37,090 nucleotides of DNA. It comes from Acetobacteraceae bacterium. GTDB taxonomy: Bacteria; Pseudomonadota; Alphaproteobacteria; Acetobacterales; Acetobacteraceae. Positions 24,528 to 32,272 of the stretch are shown one piece after another. A program made the position numbers and the translations under genes. The DNA lies in NCBI GenBank assembly GCA_019750475.1, contig JAIEOO010000423.1:1-37090 (forward strand). Direction: 5' to 3'. Numbering within the stretch: the stretch's first letter is position 1; each line of letters starts with the position of its first letter. The notes below the pieces were generated by a model. The model had not been told where the DNA came from and ran no database searches. It saw only the letters and a program-made list of their open reading frames with translations.

Positions 24528-27278
24528 TTAGCCTTCGTTGTCGAGGCCAAGCCGGCAGAGCAGGTTGCGTGCCGATGCTGCATTGCCCTGGTAGCCGATC
24601 GCTTCGAAGCGACGGATCGCGTCACGGATAGTGGTGCGCGCCTCGTCGCGCTTGCCCTCGGCAGCCGCGATCTCGCCGAGCCTCGCTTGGCAGATCGCCG
24701 CGCCCACCGGATCGCCAATTGCTTCATGCCGCGCTCGCGCATCTTCGCAGCCAGCCCGTGCGAGGGCGAAATCGGAGCAGGCAAGGGCGATCTCGGCGAG
24801 GCCCCTGATGCAGTTGGCCTCGCCGAGGCGGTCGCCGATGGCCTCGTAGATTGGCCGCGCCTCATTGTAGCGCGCCTCGGCCGCGGGCAGGTCGGAGCGG
24901 CCCGACGCCACATTGGCGAGGCGCTGGATGCAGTTGGCCTCGCCGAGGCGGTCGCCGATGGCCGCGTAGATCGCCCGCGCCTCGCCGTAGCGCGCTTCGG
25001 CCGCGGGCAGGTCGGAGCGGCGGAGGGCGACGTCGGCGAGGCCCTGGATGCAGTTGGCCTCGCCGAGGCGGTTGCCGAAGGCCGCGTAGATCAGCCGCGC
25101 CTCGCCGTTGCGCGCTTCGGCCGCGCGCAGGTCGGAGCGGCGGAGCGCCAAATCGGCGAGGCGCCTGATGCAGTTGGCCTCGCCGAGGCGGTCGCCGATG
25201 GCCTCATAGATCAGCCGCGCCTCACTGTAGCGCGCCTCGGCTGCGGGCAGGTCGGCGCCGCCCGACGCCACATCGGCGAGGCGCTTGATGCAGTTGGCCT
25301 CGCCGAGGCGGTCGCCGATGGCCTCATAGATCAGCCGCGCCTCATTATAGCACGTCTCGGCCGCGGGCAGGTCGGAGCGGCGGAACGCCACGTCAGCCAG
25401 GCCCTTGATGCAGTTGGCCTCGCCGAGGGGGAGGCCGATGGCCCCGTAGATCAGCCGCGCCTCACTGTAGCGCGCCTCGGCCGCGGGCAGGTCGGAGTGG
25501 CCCGACGCCACATCGGCAAGGCCCCTGATGCAGTTGGCCTCGCCGAGGCGGTCGCCGATGGCCTCGTAGATCAGCCGCGCCTCATTGTAGCGTACCGCGG
25601 CCGCGGGCAGGTCCGAGCGGCGGAACGCCACATCGGCGAGGCCCTTGATGCAGTGGCTCTCGTCGAGGCGGTCCTCCGCGTCTCGGCAGGCGGTGGCCAG
25701 CGTCACGAGGCCAGGCGCGGCAAGGCCGGTGAAGCAGCAGAACCGGCCATAACCGAAACTGGCGCTAACCGCTTGCGGCAGCGAGCCGGCAGCCGTAGCT
25801 GCGCCCATCGCGGCATCAAAATTGGCCGCCTCCGGTCGCAGCCGGCGGAGCGCCACGTCCCCGCCGGTCATGCCAATACGCTCGCCCTCCTCTTGCAGGA
25901 GCGACAGGAAGTGCCCTACCCACGCCGCCGCCTCAGCCGGAAGCGGCCGATGATGCTGACCCGCGTGCCGCCGGACGGGCGGCAGAAAGTCGAGCCGCCC
26001 GTCGCGTATCTTCGCCAGTCCGATGCCGCGGAGCCCGCTTGCGGCCCCGTCGGCCTCCGCGCCCAGCAACGCCTCTGCATCCTCCAGTGAAAGACCCGCC
26101 GGCAAAGCGCCTAGGAGACGGAACAGCCGCCGCGCCGCTTCACTCAAACGCGGCGACGCCAGCGAGAACTCGATGGATCGCTTGAGCGAGGCGTGGCGGT
26201 GATCCGGGTCATCTGGGTTCGGATGGGCCACCGCCGCCGCGCCGCCGTGCTGCCAGGCTCGCCAGACGCGGTCCAAACTCTCGTCCAGCTCGGCTTGCCG
26301 AGCCATCAGCTCGATGGCCAGCGGGATGTGGCTCAGTTCCTGGAGAAGCCGCGGCAGCAGGGGGTCATCGGGCGGAATGCGATGCGCCCTGTCCAGGAAT
26401 AGCTCCGCCGCCGTGTCGGGCGGCAGGGGGCACAGGTCGCAGCGATGGTTCCACCTTGCGCCGCCGGGCGATTTCAGCCCGATGATCGAGCCCAGCAGCG
26501 TCACGCCGGGCACGGCCACAAGCTCCCGCAGCAGGCTTTCAACGGCCTTGCCGTCACGGTCCCACGGTGTTTCGAGATTATCGCACAGCAGCAGGACAGG
26601 TGCCGCCGCGAGCGTCGCCTTGATGGCCCCGAGCCCCTGGCTCGGATCGGCGCCAACCGCTTGGGCGATGGCCGCCTGCATGTCCTGGGCCGAAGTGGTA
26701 GTCGCCAACTCGGCCTCGAAGCGCCGTTCCCCGAAGCGCGCGACCACATCCGCGTGCCACGCGGCGTGCCGCGTCAGCGCCGTCTTTCCGATCCCGCCGT
26801 CGCCCAGGACGAGGGCAGCCGTATTGCCGGGCGCCAGCAAGGCCGCAACGAGTGCCGCGAGTTCCGCCTCCCGTCCGAAAATGTGGTCCGGTCTGGTGAC
26901 AAGCTTGCCGGTGGGCACCGACGGGCCGGGCGCCGCTAAAGGCGGCCGGCCCTTCGGGTCCGCCGCCTCCCAGGCGGCGCGAAGCTCCGCACGCTGGGCA
27001 GCATGGGCAACGGCGTCGTGGAACAGATAGTCCTCGATGGCCTTTTGCTTAGTGCTGTCGGGCCTACGAACGCCGTTCAGATAGTTTCGGACGGTCTTGT
27101 CCTCGACACTCAGGTGCTTCGCGAGGGTCTGTGGCGTGCGGACCTCACCACGGGGGCCGAACACGCCGTTCAGGAAACGCTCCAGCCGCTGTCCATAGGC
27201 GCGCTTCTCAGGCGTCTGCGTTCCGTCGCGTTCCGCGCTGTTCCGGCGTTCCGTCGAGGGGCGTTTGCGGGTGTCCAT
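24528..27278 (-). CDS. HTH-NB-ARC-TPR protein (NLR-like STAND ATPase)
   Basis: A 916-residue signal-transduction ATPase. Residues ~49-85 form a helix-turn-helix (TPQTLAKHLSVEDKTVRNYLNG). Residues ~130-380 are an NB-ARC domain: FGREAEL, Walker A GDGGIGKT (159-166), Walker B VLLLCDN (228-234), and a GLPL-type HIPLAIEL (317-324). Where relatives carry an S/T-x-R sensor, the sequence reads GSIIGLKS, so the sensor Arg may be lost. Residues ~380-540 are a winged-helix/arm region. Residues 543-902 are nine 40-residue TPRs, seven nearly identical. Such proteins switch from ADP monomer to ATP oligomer on ligand binding by the repeats. The HTH suggests DNA output, although many bacterial homologues are antiphage sensors. 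Start ATG 27278 has GGGA upstream. The gene is divergent from a small membrane-protein gene. Exact function unknown. Confidence 0.88.
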   Translation of the reverse strand: MDTRKRPSTERRNSAERDGTQTPEKRAYGQRLERFLNGVFGPRGEVRTPQTLAKHLSVEDKTVRNYLNGVRRPDSTKQKAIEDYLFHDAVAHAAQRAELRAAWEAADPKGRPPLAAPGPSVPTGKLVTRPDHIFGREAELAALVAALLAPGNTAALVLGDGGIGKTALTRHAAWHADVVARFGERRFEAELATTTSAQDMQAAIAQAVGADPSQGLGAIKATLAAAPVLLLCDNLETPWDRDGKAVESLLRELVAVPGVTLLGSIIGLKSPGGARWNHRCDLCPLPPDTAAELFLDRAHRIPPDDPLLPRLLQELSHIPLAIELMARQAELDESLDRVWRAWQHGGAAAVAHPNPDDPDHRHASLKRSIEFSLASPRLSEAARRLFRLLGALPAGLSLEDAEALLGAEADGAASGLRGIGLAKIRDGRLDFLPPVRRHAGQHHRPLPAEAAAWVGHFLSLLQEEGERIGMTGGDVALRRLRPEAANFDAAMGAATAAGSLPQAVSASFGYGRFCCFTGLAAPGLVTLATACRDAEDRLDESHCIKGLADVAFRRSDLPAAAVRYNEARLIYEAIGDRLGEANCIRGLADVASGHSDLPAAEARYSEARLIYGAIGLPLGEANCIKGLADVAFRRSDLPAAETCYNEARLIYEAIGDRLGEANCIKRLADVASGGADLPAAEARYSEARLIYEAIGDRLGEANCIRRLADLALRRSDLRAAEARNGEARLIYAAFGNRLGEANCIQGLADVALRRSDLPAAEARYGEARAIYAAIGDRLGEANCIQRLANVASGRSDLPAAEARYNEARPIYEAIGDRLGEANCIRGLAEIALACSDFALARAGCEDARARHEAIGDPVGAAICQARLGEIAAAEGKRDEARTTIRDAIRRFEAIGYQGNAASARNLLCRLGLDNEG
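24813..25652 (-). repeat. Seven tandem 120-bp TPR-coding repeats
   Basis: Seven exact-length 120-bp units (plus two degenerate units, 24573-24812) each encode C-I-x-x-LADVA...DLPAAEARY.EARLIYEAIGDRLGEAN. Units differ by only a few bases each. They alternate between an AFRRSDL/ALRRSDL form and an ASGxxDL form (1 F, 2 S, 3 F, 4 S, 5-6 L, 7 S), suggesting duplication of 240-bp pairs and ongoing recombination. Confidence 0.92.
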
Positions 27279-27308
27279 CGTTCCCGGCGGATGTTGTCAA
27301 TGCGGTGT

Positions 27309-27327
27309 CGGCCCAAAGGAGGGGCCG
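27309..27327 (+). promoter_or_regulatory. Hairpin presenting a Shine-Dalgarno in its loop
   Basis: CGGCCC (27309-27314) pairs with GGGCCG (27322-27327). The 7-nt loop is AAAGGAG, the core of the ribosome-binding site for the ATG at 27331. The stem could modulate access of the ribosome. The complementarity is seen directly; regulation is inferred. Confidence 0.4.
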
Positions 27328-27330
27328 GCC

Positions 27331-27582
27331 ATGTTCGATCCATCCGATAACGTGAACCTGACGGTTCCCGCGTTCAACCCCGTCCCCCACGCTCCACTCG
27401 CGGCGTGGCTCGATCCGCTGATGATTGTCGTCGCCCTTGCTCTCGCGGGCTACGCCGTCATCAACGGCCTCAACCTCTACGACGCCTGCAAGGCCATGCG
27501 CTGCGGCCAGCCCTGCCGGGCCAAATGGCTCAAATTCCTCGGCTATCTCGCCATCACCACCAAGGCGCTCGTCACGCTGTGA
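27331..27582 (+). CDS. Small two-helix membrane protein divergent from the STAND gene
   Basis: 83 residues. A polar N-terminus (FDPSDNVNLTVPAFNP), a helix LDPLMIVVALALAGYAVINGL, a basic loop with three Cys (DACKAMRCGQPCRAKW) and a second segment WLKFLGYLAITTKALVTL. The positive loop predicts a cytoplasmic loop with both ends periplasmic. The start is fixed by AAAGGAGG upstream of ATG 27331. It shares a 52-bp divergent gap with the HTH-NB-ARC-TPR gene and converges with pip (9-bp gap). No family recognised; a target or effector relationship to the STAND protein is speculation from position. Confidence 0.72.
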   Translation: MFDPSDNVNLTVPAFNPVPHAPLAAWLDPLMIVVALALAGYAVINGLNLYDACKAMRCGQPCRAKWLKFLGYLAITTKALVTL

Positions 27583-27591
27583 CGCCGCCCC

Positions 27592-28539
27592 TCAGCGCCG
27601 CCGGAACCGCTCCACCGCCGCGACCAGGGCCGTGCGGATGCCGGGCTCCAGCGCCGAATGCCCGGCATCGGGCACCACCGTCAGCCGCGCGCGCGGCCAG
27701 GCGGTGGCCAGCTCGAAGGCGGTCTCCGCGGGGCAGACCATGTCGTAGCGGCCCTGGATGATCTCGGCCGGCACATGCGCCACGCGGTCCATATGGGCCA
27801 GCAGCCCGCCATCGGGCAGGAACAGGTGGTGGGCGAAGTAATGCGCCTCGATCCGCGCCAGCCCCAGGGCGGTGCGGTCCTGCGCGAAGCTCGCCACCGT
27901 CTCGGGCGAGGGCAGCAGGGTGGAGCAATTGCCCTCGTACTGGCTCCAGGCCCGGGCCGCCGGCAGGTGGACCTGCGGGTCGGGGTCGGTCAGGCGGCGC
28001 AGATAGGCGCCGAGCAGGTCATGCCGCTCGGAGGCGTGGACATGCTCGGCGAAGGACGCCCAGGCGTCGGGGAAGAAGCGGCGCAGCCCGTAGAGGAACC
28101 AGTCCACCTCCGCCTCGCGGCCCAGGAACACGCCGCGCAGCACGCAGCCCGTCACCCGGTCCGGATGCGCCTGGGCATAGGCCAGCGCGAGGGTCGAGCC
28201 CCAGCTGCCGCCGAACAGCAGCCAGCGTTCGAGCCCGAGGAAGCGCCGCAGCGTCTCGATGTCCTCGACCAGGTGCGGCGTGGTGTTGGCGCGCAACTCC
28301 CCGAGCGGCCGGGACCGGCCGGCGCCGCGCTGGTCGAAGATGATGAGCCGCCAGTGCAGCGGGTCGAAGAAGCGCCGATGCACGGCGCCCGCCCCGGCGC
28401 CCGGCCCGCCATGCAGGAACAGCACCGGCTGGCCGCGCGGATTGCCCACCTGCTCCCAATACATGACGTGCCCGTCCGAGAGCGGCAGCAGGCCGGTCTC
28501 GAAGGGCGCGATGTCGGGAAAGAGGTCGCCGCGCGGCAT
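27592..28539 (-). CDS. pip: Proline iminopeptidase
   Basis: Alpha/beta-hydrolase serine peptidase (S33) removing N-terminal proline; 315 residues. N-terminal FETGLLPLSDGHVMYWEQVGNP and FLHGGPGAGAG (oxyanion hole) are diagnostic. Catalytic Ser112 lies in GGSWGS, with the acid in QGRYD and His in DAGHSA. ATG 28539 (MPRGDLFPDI) gives the family start; the upstream open frame to 28662 is Arg-rich and unlike the family. It is cytoplasmic by lack of a signal. Monocistronic, divergent from the DUF2225-like gene. Confidence 0.94.
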   Translation of the reverse strand: MPRGDLFPDIAPFETGLLPLSDGHVMYWEQVGNPRGQPVLFLHGGPGAGAGAVHRRFFDPLHWRLIIFDQRGAGRSRPLGELRANTTPHLVEDIETLRRFLGLERWLLFGGSWGSTLALAYAQAHPDRVTGCVLRGVFLGREAEVDWFLYGLRRFFPDAWASFAEHVHASERHDLLGAYLRRLTDPDPQVHLPAARAWSQYEGNCSTLLPSPETVASFAQDRTALGLARIEAHYFAHHLFLPDGGLLAHMDRVAHVPAEIIQGRYDMVCPAETAFELATAWPRARLTVVPDAGHSALEPGIRTALVAAVERFRRR

Positions 28540-28664
28540 GGCCCGAATATCCGCGCGGCGGCGCGGGGAAACAAGCCGCTTGCCGCGGGGAAACCGGTGC
28601 CCGCGCCGCGAAACACCCGAAGAAGCTCCGATCGCGTCGCGCCCCCTTCGCCAATTCATCACGG

Positions 28665-29441
28665 ATGCCTACCTTGCAGGGGATGGCCGCACCCTCTCCC
28701 GCTCCGCACTCCCGGCCCCGCCAGCCGGGCACGCTGGTCTGCGGCGTCTGCGGCACCGAGAGCCGGCAGCAGAGCTTCCGTCCCGCCGCGCCCGAACAGG
28801 CGCCCGACCTCGACCTGCGTCCGGGCGAGCCCGTCCGCGGCACCATGGCCCGCTGGCTGCAGCAATGCCCGCATTGCGGCTACGCCGCGCCCGACATCGC
28901 GCAGGCCCACCCGGCCGCGGCGCAGGCGGTGGGCGCGGCGAACTTCCGGGCCCTGCTGAACGACGCGGCCCACCCGCCCCTGGCGCGGCGCTTCCTGGCC
29001 TGGGCCCTCGTGCTCGAGGAGACGGGGGCGCTGCACGCGGCGGCCGAGGCGACGCTTCAGGCCGCCTGGGTCGCGGATGATTCCGGCCGCGCCGACCTCG
29101 CCCGCGCCTGGCGGCTGGAGGCGGTGGCGCTCTGGCGCAGCGGGCCGCCCCTCGACGCCGAGCAGACCGTGCGGGTCGTGGACGCGCTGCGCCGCGCCGG
29201 CGCCTGGGACGACGCGGCCACGACGGCGGAGGCCATGCTGCGCGGCGACCCGCCCGAGGCCGTCGGCCAGGTGCTCATGCTCGAGCTGCGGCTGATCGAG
29301 CGGCACGATGACGGCCGCCACACCGTGGCCACCGCGCTGCCCCCGCCGTCACGCCGGCCGCACGTGACCCATGGCCGCACGGCGCCGGCCGCGGGCGGGG
29401 GCCTGATGGCCTGGGTGAGGAAGCTGTTCCGGCGGGGCTGA
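28665..29441 (+). CDS. DUF2225-like zinc-ribbon protein
   Basis: Up to 258 residues. Two CxxC knuckles (VCGVCGT near residue 27 and QCPHCGY near residue 69) would bind one zinc. Between them is FRPAAPEQAPDLDLRPG. The second knuckle is followed by helical TPR-like segments (ANFRALLNDA..., LAWALVLEETG..., ADLARAWRLEAVALWR). The C-terminus is basic (WVRKLFRRG). This layout matches DUF2225-type proteins of unknown function. Start uncertain: ATG 28665 or 28683; neither has a good ribosome-binding site. Confidence 0.7.
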   Translation: MPTLQGMAAPSPAPHSRPRQPGTLVCGVCGTESRQQSFRPAAPEQAPDLDLRPGEPVRGTMARWLQQCPHCGYAAPDIAQAHPAAAQAVGAANFRALLNDAAHPPLARRFLAWALVLEETGALHAAAEATLQAAWVADDSGRADLARAWRLEAVALWRSGPPLDAEQTVRVVDALRRAGAWDDAATTAEAMLRGDPPEAVGQVLMLELRLIERHDDGRHTVATALPPPSRRPHVTHGRTAPAAGGGLMAWVRKLFRRG

Positions 29442-29468
29442 GACCGCTTCCGGCCGGGGCCGGGTTAC

Positions 29469-29481
29469 GTTATGCTATAAC
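29469..29481 (+). promoter_or_regulatory. Zur-like palindrome abutting the zinc-binding protein start
   Basis: GTTAT-gct-ATAAC is a perfect 13-bp inverted repeat ending one base before ATG 29482. Its sequence resembles the AT-rich Zur boxes (GTTAT...ATAAC type) of Proteobacteria. It contains TATGCT, a usable -10 whose start point would fall at about the ATG, implying a leaderless, zinc-repressed transcript. Zur control is inferred from motif and gene. Confidence 0.6.
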
Positions 29482-30366
29482 ATGCTCCGCCGGTCCCTGG
29501 CCTTCCTCGCCCTCCTTCCGCTGGCCGCGCGGGCTCAGGCGCCGCTGCGCGTGGTGGCCTCCTTCTCGATCCTGGGCGATCTCGCGCGCGAGGTCGGAGG
29601 CGAGCGCATCGCCCTGACGATGCTCGCCGGGCCCGACGTGGACGCGCATCACTTCCAGCCCCGTCCCTCCCATGCGGAGGCGCTCAGGGGAGCGGCCGTC
29701 GCCATCCGCAACGGCTGGGGCTTCGACCCCTGGTTCGAACGCCTGCTCCGCTCGACGAATTTCCGGGGCGTGCAGGTGACGGCGACCGAGGGCATCACCC
29801 CGCTCGAGGCCCGGCCGACGCCCGGCCACAACCACGGCCCGGCGGACCCGCACGCTTGGCAGGACGTGCGCCACGCGGCGCGCTACGCCCGGACCATCGC
29901 GGCCGGCCTGGCGCGGGCGGACGCGGCCGGGGCCGCGACCTATCAGGCAGCGGCCGCGGCGTTCTCTACCCGGCTCGATGCCCTCGATGCCTGGGTGCGC
30001 GCGCAGGTGGCGACGGTTCCCGAGGCGCGGCGCGTCGTGGTGACGAGCCACGACGCCTTCGCCTATTTCAGCGCGGCCTACGGGGTGCGCTTCCTGGCGC
30101 CGCAGGGCGTGGCGAAGCAGGCGGAACCTTCGGCGCAGCAGGTGGCGCAACTGATCCGCCAGATCCGCGGGCAGGGGATCACCGCCGTGTTCCTCGAGAA
30201 CATGACGAACCCGGCCACGCTGGAGCGGCTGGCGGCCGAGGCCGGCGTGAGGATCCGCGGACGGCTCTTCGCCGACGCGCTGTCAGCGCCGGACGGGCCG
30301 GCGCCGACCTATGAGGCGATGATGCGGCACAATGTCGGGCTGATGGTGACCGCGATGCGGGGCTGA
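29482..30366 (+). CDS. znuA: Zinc ABC transporter periplasmic binding protein (ZnuA-like)
   Basis: Cluster A-I metal-binding protein, 294 residues with a signal peptide ending AARAQ. Metal ligands appear at family positions: His in GPDVDAHHFQP, His in PADPHAWQDV, His in VTSHDAFAYFSAAYG, and an Asp/Glu near LFADALS. A short His-containing loop (TPGHNHGPADPH) is typical of zinc rather than manganese proteins. It has a Zur-like palindrome at its start. No permease or ATPase gene (znuB/znuC) is adjacent, so it is an orphan or its partners lie elsewhere. Zinc specificity is inferred from loop and operator. Confidence 0.85.
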   Translation: MLRRSLAFLALLPLAARAQAPLRVVASFSILGDLAREVGGERIALTMLAGPDVDAHHFQPRPSHAEALRGAAVAIRNGWGFDPWFERLLRSTNFRGVQVTATEGITPLEARPTPGHNHGPADPHAWQDVRHAARYARTIAAGLARADAAGAATYQAAAAAFSTRLDALDAWVRAQVATVPEARRVVVTSHDAFAYFSAAYGVRFLAPQGVAKQAEPSAQQVAQLIRQIRGQGITAVFLENMTNPATLERLAAEAGVRIRGRLFADALSAPDGPAPTYEAMMRHNVGLMVTAMRG

Positions 30367-30376
30367 AACCCGCAGC

Positions 30377-30523
30377 TCAGAACTTCAGCCCGGCGAGCCA
30401 GAAGAGGAACAGCAGGAAGGCGATCCAGGCGGAACCGTGCAGCATGTAGGCCGGCAGCGACATGGGCGCTTCGTCCCGGGCGCTGGGGCGGCGATTCCGC
30501 GGAGTCAGGACGCGTTCGGTCAT
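30377..30523 (-). CDS. 48-residue single-pass membrane protein
   Basis: A short frame (ATG 30523, TGA 30377) with a basic N-terminus (TERVLTPRNRRPSARDEAP) and one helix (SAWIAFLLFLFWLAGLKF) running to the end. It has AGAGG about 12 nt upstream and strongly GC-ending codons. It is too short for common length cut-offs. It converges with znuA (10-bp gap). No family recognised. Confidence 0.5.
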   Translation of the reverse strand: MTERVLTPRNRRPSARDEAPMSLPAYMLHGSAWIAFLLFLFWLAGLKF

Positions 30524-30918
30524 CGGGGGGCCTCTATGGGTCGCTCAGACCCAACCATGGGTTGTGCCAACTCAGCAATGCGCTCCTCGCACGAAAACAG
30601 GTCGCCGCGGTGTCAGGTTAGGTCAGGAAAAGCCGACGACACGCGCCGCGAGCAGCTTGAACGCAGCTTCAGGCCAATTTGTTGCACTGCCATTTCGTGT
30701 CCGGCGCTCGTGCCGGAGCCCGGAAGCGCTCACCCGCATAGGTTGTCGAAGCCGGCGCGGCGCGTCCGATGGGCTCCCGGCCGGCGCAGGATGGCCCCGA
30801 GCGGCGCCGGTCAGGGCGCGAAGCGACGCTCGACCGCGGCCACGGCCGCCAGGGCGCAACCGCTGCGCGACGCGGCCCAGGCCATGCGCGCGGCCCGGCG
30901 CGACCATGCCCCTCCCGA
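30524..30918. other. 395-bp stretch without a convincing gene
   Basis: The first half is AT-richer than the window. It carries an inverted repeat ACCCA-acca-TGGGT near 30549 and a direct repeat GTCAGG-ttag-GTCAGG near 30615, either of which could be a regulator site. The second half returns to high GC. A 24-residue frame on the - strand (30811-30885) is in frame beyond the stop of the next gene but lacks a ribosome-binding site. No tRNA or other RNA was seen. Confidence 0.5.
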
Positions 30919-31533
30919 TCAGCGCCGCGCCGCGCCGAACTCCACCGCGGCCAGCCGCCCCAGCGCGCCGCGGACGAACAAGGCCGGGTCGGCGAGGTAG
31001 GCTTCGGCCATCGGCATCGCATCCGCGCCCCAGAACAGCTCGGATCCGGCGGCGAGAGTCGGCACGCCGAAGACGCCGCGGGCGATGGCCTCCTCGGTCC
31101 AGAGCCGCAGCCGCTCCTTCGCGCCCTCGTCCGGGGGCGGCGCTCCGAGGCGCTGGCGCAGCGCCTCGGCCTCCCCGGGGTCCGACGGGTCGCGCCCTTC
31201 GCCCCAGATGAAGTCGAACACCGCCCGCACCGCCGGCGCCGGGCTGTCCAGCGCGGCCAGCAGGCGCAGCGCCTCGAGCGACCGGAAGGGGTGTCGGGGC
31301 GGAAAGCGCAGGGCGAGGCCCGCCTGCTGCGCCTGGAAGGTGACCAGACGATAGGTGTGCCGCCGCTTCGGCTCGATCTCGGCCGGGCCGAGCTGCCCCC
31401 AGTGCTTGAGGATGGCGCCGAACACCACGGGGCGCAGGATGACCGCGCGGCGCGCCGCCAGCCGCTCCACCGCCGGCAGCGCCAGATGCGCGAAGGGCGA
31501 GACGGGGTCGAAATACCAGACGAGTTCGGGCAT
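30919..31533 (-). CDS. 2-hydroxychromene-2-carboxylate isomerase / DsbA-fold (kappa-GST) family protein
   Basis: 204 residues with thioredoxin-like DsbA fold. The N-terminus is VWYFDPVSPFAHLAL, where HCCA isomerases place the glutathione-contacting Ser (SPFAHL) rather than a CxxC. The C-terminal cis-Pro motif is GVFGVPTLAAG, followed by FWGADAMPMAEAYL. No redox Cys pair is present, so isomerase or GSH-transferase chemistry is more likely than disulfide exchange. ATG 31533 follows GGAAGGA. It is divergent from the endonuclease V gene. The natural substrate is unknown; naphthalene-type catabolic genes are absent. Confidence 0.85.
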   Translation of the reverse strand: MPELVWYFDPVSPFAHLALPAVERLAARRAVILRPVVFGAILKHWGQLGPAEIEPKRRHTYRLVTFQAQQAGLALRFPPRHPFRSLEALRLLAALDSPAPAVRAVFDFIWGEGRDPSDPGEAEALRQRLGAPPPDEGAKERLRLWTEEAIARGVFGVPTLAAGSELFWGADAMPMAEAYLADPALFVRGALGRLAAVEFGAARR

Positions 31534-31576
31534 GCCGCGTTCCTTCCCGGGGTGCATGGGCAAGGGAGGCTAGGCG

Positions 31577-32236
31577 CTGGCGCTCGACACGTCCTCCCTC
31601 CGGCGGGAGCAGCAGGCGATTGCGGGGCGCGTGTCGCTGGCGGATGAGCTGCCCGCCGCGCCGCGGCTGATCGCGGGCGCCGATGTCTCGGCCACGCGCT
31701 TCGACCCGGACGGACGCGTGTACGCCGCCATGGTCGTCCTCGAGTGGCCATCCCTGCGGGAGGTGGCGCGCGCGGGCACCGTGGAGCGCGCGCCGCTGCC
31801 CTACATCCCAGGGCTGCTCGGCTTCCGCGAGATCCCGGCGCTGCGGGCCTGCTGGGACGCCTTGCCCGCGAAGCCGGAGCTGATCTTCGTGGACGGCATG
31901 GGGATCCTGCATCCCCGCCGCTGCGGCATCGCGAGCCATCTCGGCGTCGTGCTCGACGTGCCGACGATCGGGGTGGGCAAGTCGCGCCTCGTCGGCGATC
32001 CCGCGGGCCCGCTGCCCGACACGGCCGGCGCGAGCGTGGAGCTGCGCGTCGGCGGGGAGGTCCGGGGCGCGCTGCTGCGCAGCAAGCCGAGGGCCAACCC
32101 GCTCTGGATCTCGCCCGGCCACCGCGTCTCGGTCGCGGGGGCGCTCGGATGGGTGCGGGCGACGCTGCGCGGCTACCGCCTGCCGGAACCGACGCGCCTC
32201 GCGCATCTCGCGGCGGGGGCCGTGCGGCGGGGCTGA
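31577..32236 (+). CDS. nfi: Endonuclease V (deoxyinosine 3'-endonuclease), probable CTG start
   Basis: Repairs deaminated adenine by nicking near deoxyinosine. About 219 residues. Motifs: IAGADVS with the first catalytic Asp, YIPGLLGFREIPAL with the catalytic Glu, FVDGMGILHPRRCGIASHLG with Asp and His (the His usual before the second Gly is Met here), VPTIGVGKSRL, and GHRVSVAGALGWV. In-frame coding similarity extends upstream of the GTG at 31631: SSLRREQQAIAGRV matches the usual LRxxQ N-terminus. The frame opens only after TAG 31571, so the likely start is CTG 31577, 7 nt after AGGGAGG. GTG 31631 is the conventional alternative. Confidence 0.9.
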   Translation: MALDTSSLRREQQAIAGRVSLADELPAAPRLIAGADVSATRFDPDGRVYAAMVVLEWPSLREVARAGTVERAPLPYIPGLLGFREIPALRACWDALPAKPELIFVDGMGILHPRRCGIASHLGVVLDVPTIGVGKSRLVGDPAGPLPDTAGASVELRVGGEVRGALLRSKPRANPLWISPGHRVSVAGALGWVRATLRGYRLPEPTRLAHLAAGAVRRG

Positions 32237-32272
32237 TACCCGCGCCGCCCGTCCTGAGCTACACGGCGTCCC

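Noticed and set aside
24573-25652. Regular 120-bp repeats as a CRISPR-like or satellite array
   Set aside because: Units are multiples of three, stay in frame and encode TPR motifs within one gene; there are no unique spacers.
30811-30885. A 24-residue - strand frame, in frame with the end of the isomerase gene
   Set aside because: No ribosome-binding site and too short to judge; may be a read-through coincidence.
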